A program made the translations under genes and the position numbers. Below the pieces are notes generated by a model. It was not told where the DNA came from, ran no database searches, and saw nothing but the letters and a program-made list of their open reading frames with translations. Shown here in pieces: positions 10,619 to 17,521 of a stretch of DNA of 64,000 bases. How positions within the stretch are numbered: the first letter of the stretch is position 1; each line of letters begins with the position of its first letter. The DNA is from an uncultured Rubripirellula sp. GTDB taxonomy: Bacteria > Planctomycetota > Planctomycetia > Pirellulales > Pirellulaceae. Location: NCBI GenBank assembly GCA_938075415.1, contig CALJHC010000030.1, forward strand, positions 124,001-188,000, written 5' to 3'.

Positions 10619-11428
10619 GGCTATCGCGATTCTAGTGGTTGATGAGGAAGGAAATGTTTCTGGTACCTTCGCATGTTACTGGGAAGGACCGTTGATGCAA
10701 GATTCGGACATTGAACCCTTTGGTAAAAACGTATTCCAAGGGCTTGAGGTTTTCTGGTCTGCCGGTGCTTTGGTTGCACTGTGCCGCTGCTTTGGTTGCG
10801 CTGTGCCGGTGCTTTGGTTGCGCTGTGCCGGTGCTTTGGTTGCGCTGTGCCGCTGCTTTGGTTGCACTGTGCCGCTGCTTTGGTTGCACTGTGCCGGTGC
10901 GTAACAGGTGATGGTGGGCCGAAAGACTTGCTCGCCAGATCGACTAAGGATTAAGCCGTTCGGAGGTCAACTGAGTTCGGCTTGATGCTCCTGGGATTGT
11001 GCAGACGATGTTTGTGCGATTCTTGAGTGAAACAAAGATGGCCCGCCGGCTTCCGCCACATAAGTCGAAATGCCTGAATCTAGCTGCCTCTGGGTCGCTG
11101 CAACAGACTATCGTCCGAGTATCGAGTTAGGTGGACAAACGGTTTGGATGAAACAGGACAAATCGCATTTTCCTGCGTCAAAGAATCGCAAGGTGGGGGT
11201 CGTAGTGAAGAACCTGCCTGTGCGACGTGATGCCGGTAAGCAGTTTAGGGAAAATGTTCAGATCTGAGTAGGTTGCATCCACCTGTGGTTGTGGAGATTC
11301 AGGGCCAAGCCTGACAAGGCTGGCAGGCTTTCAAGTGCTACCATCCTGGGTTCTCAGAACCTTGATTTTTCTGCAACTCCCCGGTAGTCTGTTGCGGGTC
11401 AATTCATACCTCTTGCTGCTGGTTTTTG
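10619..11428. other. Intergenic region holding the 22-bp repeat array
   Basis: About 800 bp between the divergent MFS and moxR genes. Open frames across 10617-10911 on both strands come from the tandem repeat and are not genes. A 65-codon frame at 11070-11267 has an ATG but no recognisable domain, and I do not call it. The promoters of both flanking genes must lie here. Confidence 0.5.
10759..10899. repeat. 22-bp tandem repeat, six full copies plus a partial one
   Basis: Six head-to-tail copies begin at 10768, 10790, 10812, 10834, 10856 and 10878, each opening with ctttggttgc; a truncated copy (ctgccggtg) precedes them. Copies differ only at two sites: the base after ttgc (A or G) and the base before the final TG (C or G). 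The period is not a multiple of three, so every reading frame is visited in turn, which argues against coding. A period of 22 bp is close to two helical turns. Confidence 0.92.
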
Positions 11429-12466
11429 ATGAGCCAATCCGCCGATCCGACTGCCAATTCGCTGAGTTCTGACGACGTCAAGAGAATCGAGAGGCTGCAG
11501 GAAGTCAATCAACGACTGGGGGACGAGTTAGGCCGCGTCATTGTTGGGCAGGTTGACGTCATTGAACAACTTGCGATCGTTCTTTTCGCTCGTGGTCATG
11601 GTCTGTTGATGGGAGTCCCTGGACTTGCAAAGACACTTCTGGTCAGCAAGCTATCGGAAACCCTATCCCTCGATTTCAGCCGAGTGCAGTTTACGCCTGA
11701 TTTGATGCCGATGGACATCACGGGTACTGACATTTTGCAGGACACGCCGGACGGACGCCGCGAGTTCAAATTTATCCGCGGGCCTATTTTTGCCAACATC
11801 GTACTTGCCGATGAAATTAACCGAGCTCCGCCGAAGACGCAGGCAGCACTTCTCGAGGCGATGCAGGAACGTCGGGTGACCGTGCTTGGAACCTCCTATT
11901 CCCTCGATGAGCCATTCATGGTTTTGGCCACTCAGAACCCTGTTGAACAAGAGGGGACCTATCCACTTCCCGAGGCTCAGCTTGATCGTTTCATGTTTTT
12001 GATTGAGTTGACTTACCCCTCTGAGGACGAGGAAATTCAGATTGCCCGCTCGACAACAGGCGAAGAGTTGCCATCCTTGGATTCGTTGATGCGAGCAGAA
12101 GAAATTATTGAATTTCAGCAGCTCGTGCGGCGGATACCCGTGCCTGAACATATTTACCGGTACGCCGTACGGTTGGTTCGAAAGACCCGCCCGCAAGAGG
12201 AGGTATCACCGGATTGGATGAAGCCTTTGGTTTCTTGGGGAGCCGGACCACGTGCGATCCAATACCTGATTTTGGGTGGGAAAACGCGAGCTGCTCTTCG
12301 CGGTCAGTACATGGTTCGGTTAGAGGACATTCAGGCAGTTGCTGGATCTGTTTTGTCGCACCGTTTGATCACCACCTTTGCCGCGCAGAGCGAGGGTGTG
12401 GATGCTAAGGAAATCGTTCGGCGGCTGGTTGATGAAACGACCGCCGAAGGGGTTTCTGCTCAGTGA
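11429..12466 (+). CDS. MoxR-family AAA+ ATPase
   Basis: 345 residues from the ATG at 11429. Walker A in the MoxR form GVPGLAKT lies at 62-69, Walker B VLADEINRAP at 125-134, sensor 1 ATQNP at 167-171, and the PEAQLDRF segment at 181-188. MoxR proteins act as chaperone-like ATPases, classically with a VWA-domain partner, in metal-centre insertion or complex assembly. In planctomycetes moxR is usually followed by DUF58 and transglutaminase genes; here its stop codon overlaps (GTGA) the start of a secreted EF-hand/propeller protein instead, and no VWA or DUF58 gene is in the window. Confidence 0.92.
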   Translation: MSQSADPTANSLSSDDVKRIERLQEVNQRLGDELGRVIVGQVDVIEQLAIVLFARGHGLLMGVPGLAKTLLVSKLSETLSLDFSRVQFTPDLMPMDITGTDILQDTPDGRREFKFIRGPIFANIVLADEINRAPPKTQAALLEAMQERRVTVLGTSYSLDEPFMVLATQNPVEQEGTYPLPEAQLDRFMFLIELTYPSEDEEIQIARSTTGEELPSLDSLMRAEEIIEFQQLVRRIPVPEHIYRYAVRLVRKTRPQEEVSPDWMKPLVSWGAGPRAIQYLILGGKTRAALRGQYMVRLEDIQAVAGSVLSHRLITTFAAQSEGVDAKEIVRRLVDETTAEGVSAQ

Positions 12467-14262
12467 TTCTCCAACGGCGATCTCTGAATTTGAGTGGCTT
12501 TCGGCAATTCTTTCTTCTGACTTGCGGTATCGCGGTCGCCCTCGCGATGTTGAGCAGGCTGGTTGCACAAGAAGCTGCCTTGCAGCAAGGGCCTGCGCCG
12601 GATGCCGAAGATGAAGTCGCTGAAAGAGAAGATCCGTATTTTGCAATGTGGGGTCGGGCAGTTGATGCCTTGGATGAGTCCTATGACCAATGGAATTATC
12701 GCCCGGGAGAAACCGTTGACAGCACAACGTTTACGATAAATTACATAGCCTCTTTGGCAACTGATGGGCGTCGGCGACTGGATCGTGTCATGATTCTACA
12801 TGCCGATCCAAACCGCGACCGCGCTGTCACCAGAAAAGAGGCGCTGTCGTTTTTGGAAACGCAGTTGGGCCTGAAATGGGTTTCCGGCGATACCCTGCGT
12901 TATCCCCAAGGTCGCGTCGTTGCGTTTGCGGATTTTCTTCGGGCCGATACGGACCAGAATGACGAAATTAGCGAAAGCGAATTTGCTGTTGCCATGTGGG
13001 ACCGCGGCGGCACTGCTGACTTTGGGCAGATGGACATTGATGGTAATGGGGTTGTGGCGCTTGAAGAATACACCCGCTTGGATGGTCCAAATGTTTGTGA
13101 CCTCAATGAACGGTTTCAACGGTTTGACAGTGACAAGGATGGACGGCTCAGTGCGAACGAGTTGCAAGCATCGGTGCCGATTCACCGGAGGCACTTGATC
13201 TCGTCCAATTTGGCCGGATTTGATGAGGACGGTGATCGCGCGCTTTCATTTCACGAATATCAGCTTTCAATGCTTGGCAATTTTAATTATCCATGGGAAT
13301 ATCGACCACGTGATGAAAACCATGATGACGCATTGTCATTCGATGAATTTCAATTTCATCCGCGTGATTTATTTCAGCTTCAGAAGAGGTATTACTTCCA
13401 CCGGCTCGATCAGAATCACGATGGTTTATTGACGGATGACGAATTCGTTTTTGAGAAGCAGAAGTTTTATTCGCTGCACACGATTTCGGGTCCTGGTCAG
13501 AGACCCAAGCTGCTATACAAGAATCCAAAATATCCTGTCTTGGGTGCACCGAGTGTTTCAAAAGATGGGAAGAGTGTTTTGTTTCACGCCATTCCGCCTG
13601 AGGGTGAACATCAGGCCACCCTGGTGTTGATAGCGAAGGACGGTTCTGAGTCACGTGAGATTGGCCACGGGCTGATGCCCAGTTGGTCGCCCCGCGGAGA
13701 TCGTTTTACCTGCTCAAGATACGAACAGGGAGCCGGTGTTTGGGTGATGAGGTCGGACGGTAACCCTGTGAAGCGAATTGATGATGGCTGGGGCGCTCGA
13801 TGGTCTCCGAATGGTCGTTGGATTGCCTACACCAATGACAACGGAATTCGCCTGTATGATGTCGATAGAGGTCTAACCACACCGTTGCTTGGTAAAGGTA
13901 GTCATCCGTATCGTTATCTGCATCCGCGTTTGGCATGGTCGACCGACGGAACAACGCTTGCCTTTCTGGGCAATTTAAATCGAGAGGTGGAAATTGCAAC
14001 AGCTTCATCTGAAGATGATTGGAAGTTGGTATCCGTCTTTAGAACGACCGAGGAACTCAACCGGGAACTGGCTTGGTCTCTGTCGGGCGATATTTTGTTT
14101 GGTATGTATTCTCGCAAGGTCGGTCGGTCGGCGCTTTACCAAGTGATGCCGCAGGGGCATTCGCCTCCAAGCATCGTCCCCGATTTCGCTACCGAACTTA
14201 GTATTCAAGATATCGCCGTCGATTCCCATGCAGGGACTTACGTTTTTACGGCTGCTGAGTAG
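12463..14262 (+). CDS. Secreted protein with seven EF-hand loops and a TolB-like propeller
   Basis: Starts at a GTG that overlaps the moxR stop by 4 bp, with gaagggg upstream, so translation is probably coupled. Residues 1-37 are a signal peptide. Seven 12-residue EF-hand loops begin at D115, D162, D191, D222, D254, D284 and D316; every one has Asp at position 1 and Glu at position 12 (for example DSDKDGRLSANE). From about 355 the protein is a TolB/WD40-like propeller with repeated blades of the type PSWSPRGDRFTCSR, ARWSPNGRWIAY and LAWSTDGTTLAFLG. Domains like these bind calcium and protein or glycan ligands, but no enzyme motif is visible. The function is unknown; coupling to MoxR suggests MoxR helps load or fold it or an assembly it belongs to. 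Confidence 0.85.
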   Translation: MILQRRSLNLSGFRQFFLLTCGIAVALAMLSRLVAQEAALQQGPAPDAEDEVAEREDPYFAMWGRAVDALDESYDQWNYRPGETVDSTTFTINYIASLATDGRRRLDRVMILHADPNRDRAVTRKEALSFLETQLGLKWVSGDTLRYPQGRVVAFADFLRADTDQNDEISESEFAVAMWDRGGTADFGQMDIDGNGVVALEEYTRLDGPNVCDLNERFQRFDSDKDGRLSANELQASVPIHRRHLISSNLAGFDEDGDRALSFHEYQLSMLGNFNYPWEYRPRDENHDDALSFDEFQFHPRDLFQLQKRYYFHRLDQNHDGLLTDDEFVFEKQKFYSLHTISGPGQRPKLLYKNPKYPVLGAPSVSKDGKSVLFHAIPPEGEHQATLVLIAKDGSESREIGHGLMPSWSPRGDRFTCSRYEQGAGVWVMRSDGNPVKRIDDGWGARWSPNGRWIAYTNDNGIRLYDVDRGLTTPLLGKGSHPYRYLHPRLAWSTDGTTLAFLGNLNREVEIATASSEDDWKLVSVFRTTEELNRELAWSLSGDILFGMYSRKVGRSALYQVMPQGHSPPSIVPDFATELSIQDIAVDSHAGTYVFTAAE

Positions 14263-14541
14263 CTCAGGCATCATAAAAACAGCGGCTGGTTCGAAAGTTT
14301 GAATTGGTGCTTGCATGCGGTGGCAGACCGGGTTGAATGCAAGGTAGGTGTATTTATTTGCTGGTGATCTGCAATGAAGTAATGTGTATTTCAGCCTGTC
14401 CGTTTCTCCGGTAGTCTGGCGACATCTACCCATTTGTCTGCATCGACATTGGTGATGAGGACGGCCGTATGATATCGGGCAATTTTGGTTGATGCGGCCT
14501 TATGTCAATCCGTTGCAGACACCACTAGCGTCGGGCGATCT

Positions 14542-16704
14542 ATGTCAAATCGAAAATCGGAACCGCCAACTGGGGACTTAACCTTAAGGAAGAAAATTGC
14601 CTTCAGTATGGTATCCACATTTGCATTGTTCTTTTCGCTTGAACTTGGATTTCGGGTGCTTGATGTTGGTGTGCAGGAGGTGACTGAGGATCCGTTTGTT
14701 GGCTTTAGTTCGACACAGAGGCTGTTTACGACCGCGGGGGAAGGCGGCGAGAATCCGGTGATGCAGACAGACCCCTCAAAACTGTCTTGGTTTAATGACC
14801 AGAGCTTTGCGAGACAAAAGAAGCCGGGCACCAAAAGGGTGTTTGCCTTAGGAGGCTCGACTACGTTTGGACGACCCTTCGACGATCGAACCTCGTTCGC
14901 TGGTTGGCTCAGAGCGTTGCTCCCGCGTTTCGATAAGCGTTCGGATTGGGAGGTGATCAATGCTGGCGGTGTAAGTTACGCGAGTTATCGCGTTGTGAAG
15001 GTCATGGAAGAGTTGGTTGAATATCAGCCGGACCTTTTCGTTGTGCTGACCGGACATAATGAATTTCTTGAACGCCGCACTTATTCGGGTCTGATAGATG
15101 AAGCGTGGACCCAAGACCGAATGGTTGCCGGTGCCAGGGGGTTGTTGCTGAAGTCTCGGGTATGGAATGTTCTGGTGACCGCAACAGGACAACACAAACC
15201 CTTCACTCAAGAGCGTAAGGCTCAGTTGCCACAGGAGGTGGATGAGATCCTGAATCACTCCGCGGGACCAGAAGACTATGATCGGGACGAGGTGTGGCAG
15301 AGTCAGGTTGTTCAGCATTTTCAATACAACATTAATCGCATGATTGATCTGGCGGACCAATGTGGTGCCGAGCTGATATTCATCTCTCCCGCGTCAAATT
15401 TGAAGGATTGCTCACCGTTTAAGTCCATTGGCAACTATTCATTTAACGGAAATGATCGCTCCGAGCCTCGCCGTTATTTGAATTCGGCCGAATTGGGTGA
15501 CGCTGCGGCGAAGGTGCAACAGACCGCGGTTGTTTCGGATTCCGAAAGCGTCAGTCTGACTGGGTTTTACACTGAGGGTCGATTTCCTGAGGCGTTGGCT
15601 GAAATTGACAGAGAACTTGAATCGGATCCGAGGTGCGCCGACCTGCATTACATTCGTGGTAGGTGCCTTTTCGAAATGGGAGATTATGCCCTAGCAAGAG
15701 AAGCCTTTTTGAGTGCCGTCGATGAAGACGTCTGCCCACTTCGGGCGACCCGGCCAATACTGGAAGCGTTGCGTCTTACCTGCGAACGAACGAATTGCCT
15801 GTTTGTCGATTTCGACAACGTGTTGGGGGCGATTTCTGACGTGACCTATTCACACCGCTGTTTTGGAAGCGAATATTTTCTTGATCATGTTCATCCAACG
15901 ATTACCACGCATGGGTTGATTGCCAAGTCAGTGATCGATGAACTGCGTCGGTCAAATTGGTTGGAGGATTCTAATGTCTCTGAAGCGGCGTTTGAGAAAG
16001 TCGCCGCTGAGATCAATGCAGGTATCGATCTTGAGCGACAGGCTGTCGCGTTTCGTAATTTGGCCAAAGTCCTTCATTGGGCAGGCAAATTTGAGGAGGC
16101 GATTCCCAATGCGGTTGATGCTACCACCCTACTTCCTGATGATCTCGAGAGTTGGTTTGTAATGGCCGACTCGCTTCGGCAGCGCGGTCGGGATGACGAG
16201 GCTTACCTTGTTTATGAGAAGTTGTTTCAGAAGGGTGAGTATTCAAGGGCCTACCTGCCCTACGGTGAATTGCTTATCGACCTGGGGCAATACGAAAAGG
16301 CAAACCCTTTTCTGCTGATGGCTACCTTGGTTGATAGGGAGCGGCATCGGATTCGGGCATTTTATGACTTGGGTTATTCCCATCTGCAGTTAGGGCAGCC
16401 TCTCTTGGCGTTGGAATCACTTCGGGAGTGTGAGCAGCTCGCTCCCAATGAGCCAGCAACGATCGCCTTGATTGGGGAAGGAAATTGGGCAGCGGGAAAT
16501 GCCGAGGAGGCGATCAAGTCGTTCCAGCGGTTGATTACGATCAATGGCGAGGAATTCTATGCAAACCGACGGCTGGCTGAGCTTTACTTTCAACTGGGGC
16601 GAATGGTTGAGGGCCAGCAATGCTTGGATAAATGCGAGCAATTAGATGCAGGGACGGTTGAGGTGCAACGCATCAGAGTGCAATGGTTGTCAGGGGAAGA
16701 GTAG
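14542..16704 (+). CDS. Membrane-anchored SGNH hydrolase-like protein with TPRs
   Basis: I prefer the ATG at 14542 (720 residues) over the TTG at 14485; a cytoplasmic Arg/Lys stretch and one membrane helix (about 19-40) follow. SGNH blocks are present: nucleophile S106 in FALGGSTTFG, AGG at 141-143, LTGHNE with N173, and D448-x2-H451-P. Between the third and last blocks (about 330-420) lie TPR-like helices (EGRFPEALAEIDRELESDP, EMGDYALAREAF), so the catalytic fold is interrupted by a repeat domain. More TPRs fill residues about 500-715. It could be an O-acyl esterase or transferase acting on cell-surface glycans; substrate unknown. It lies 279 bp after the EF-hand gene, probably in a separate transcription unit. 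Confidence 0.85.
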   Translation: MSNRKSEPPTGDLTLRKKIAFSMVSTFALFFSLELGFRVLDVGVQEVTEDPFVGFSSTQRLFTTAGEGGENPVMQTDPSKLSWFNDQSFARQKKPGTKRVFALGGSTTFGRPFDDRTSFAGWLRALLPRFDKRSDWEVINAGGVSYASYRVVKVMEELVEYQPDLFVVLTGHNEFLERRTYSGLIDEAWTQDRMVAGARGLLLKSRVWNVLVTATGQHKPFTQERKAQLPQEVDEILNHSAGPEDYDRDEVWQSQVVQHFQYNINRMIDLADQCGAELIFISPASNLKDCSPFKSIGNYSFNGNDRSEPRRYLNSAELGDAAAKVQQTAVVSDSESVSLTGFYTEGRFPEALAEIDRELESDPRCADLHYIRGRCLFEMGDYALAREAFLSAVDEDVCPLRATRPILEALRLTCERTNCLFVDFDNVLGAISDVTYSHRCFGSEYFLDHVHPTITTHGLIAKSVIDELRRSNWLEDSNVSEAAFEKVAAEINAGIDLERQAVAFRNLAKVLHWAGKFEEAIPNAVDATTLLPDDLESWFVMADSLRQRGRDDEAYLVYEKLFQKGEYSRAYLPYGELLIDLGQYEKANPFLLMATLVDRERHRIRAFYDLGYSHLQLGQPLLALESLRECEQLAPNEPATIALIGEGNWAAGNAEEAIKSFQRLITINGEEFYANRRLAELYFQLGRMVEGQQCLDKCEQLDAGTVEVQRIRVQWLSGEE

Positions 16705-17048
16705 AATTTCACAAATGGAACAAGCCTTGGGGGGCGTGCAGTTATCAGGGCGAGAGGAATCTCCAATGAGTCCTCACGAAGCCGACTGGACGCTGAGAAA
16801 CACCGGTAGTGGTCATCGTCAGCGACACGGACTCAATGAGGGTTACTGCTCCGGATGGTGGGAGGGGGCGTTAATCGATATCGCCGCCTGAGGACGATTG
16901 GTTCTGTAGGGGGGGTCGGTTGGTGTTGAGGTGGTTAGTGTCATTCTTCTTCCAGCATCTCCAACCGTTTGGCTCTTGAGGTATCTTGGGTGACCCGATA
17001 TCCTAACTGCAAGTAGGAAATTTCACAGCAAAACAAGAGTTTTTGACG
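16705..17048. other. Intergenic region upstream of rpmA
   Basis: No gene found. The right end carries the likely rpmA promoter. The rest has no repeat or hairpin that I can support. Confidence 0.5.
16976..17004 (+). promoter_or_regulatory. Candidate sigma-70-type promoter of rpmA
   Basis: TTGAGG at 16976-16981 and TATCCT at 16999-17004 are separated by 17 bp, and lie about 45 bp before the rpmA start. Each box matches four of six consensus bases. Found by eye only. Confidence 0.35.
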
Positions 17049-17297
17049 ATGGCACATAAGAAAGGGCAGGGTTCGAGCCGCAACGGACGCGATTCGAATG
17101 CTCAGCGACGCGGTGTAAAGAAGTTTGGTGGTGAAGCTGTACGCGCAGGGAATATCCTCGTCAGGCAGGTTGGCAACAAATTCCATCCAGGCAAGGGCGT
17201 GGGCCAAGGCAATGATTACACGCTGTTTGCTTTGATTGATGGTAAAGTCAGTTTCGATCGTAAAGGCCGACGAATCAATGTCGTCACTGAGGCGTAG
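17049..17297 (+). CDS. rpmA: 50S ribosomal protein L27
   Basis: 82 residues from the ATG at 17049, with caagag upstream. The sequence [20 protein letters not shown] and the later [15 protein letters not shown] are the hallmark of L27, whose N-terminal tail reaches the peptidyl transferase centre of the large ribosomal subunit. The protein starts directly with the A-H-K-K tail, so no N-terminal pro-segment needs removal as in Firmicutes. In most bacteria rpmA follows rplU (L21) in one operon; here the upstream neighbour is the SGNH/TPR gene and rplU is not in the window. A strong terminator follows. Confidence 0.97.
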   Translation: MAHKKGQGSSRNGRDSNAQRRGVKKFGGEAVRAGNILVRQVGNKFHPGKGVGQGNDYTLFALIDGKVSFDRKGRRINVVTEA

Positions 17298-17349
17298 GCG
17301 TATTGATTAGCGCGAGTCGGATTCACGCCAGGTAGAAATGAATCAATTA

Positions 17350-17377
17350 AAACCCTCGGTTCCCCCGAGGGTTTTTT
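17350..17377 (+). terminator. Rho-independent terminator of rpmA
   Basis: A GC-rich hairpin (aaccctcgg / ccgagggtt, 5-nt loop) followed at once by a run of T. It sits about 50 bp past the rpmA stop codon. It is the clearest intrinsic terminator in the window. Confidence 0.9.
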
Positions 17378-17400
17378 ATTGCGCGGTCTCGCGGTCGTCA

Positions 17401-17440
17401 GGACTGGGCTTGGTAAGGACTGGGCTTGGTAAGGTGTGGG
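17401..17440. repeat. 16-bp tandem repeat, about 2.5 copies
   Basis: ggactgggcttggtaa occurs at 17401-17416 and 17417-17432 exactly, followed by a degenerate partial copy. It lies in the gap between the rpmA terminator and the 3' end of the WD40 gene. Confidence 0.8.
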
Positions 17441-17521
17441 CTCGACGAACCGCGTCGGAGAGCTTCCGGGGATAAGCATGGCTGCCATAGCCGTGACTGG
17501 GATTACCTGCCACCTGATCTT

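Noticed and set aside
10759-10899. CRISPR array
   Set aside because: Copies are directly adjacent with no spacers and no cas genes are present.
10617-10911. Open frames across the 22-bp repeats on both strands
   Set aside because: They arise from the tandem repeat; the period is not a multiple of three and no leader, domain or ribosome binding site is present.
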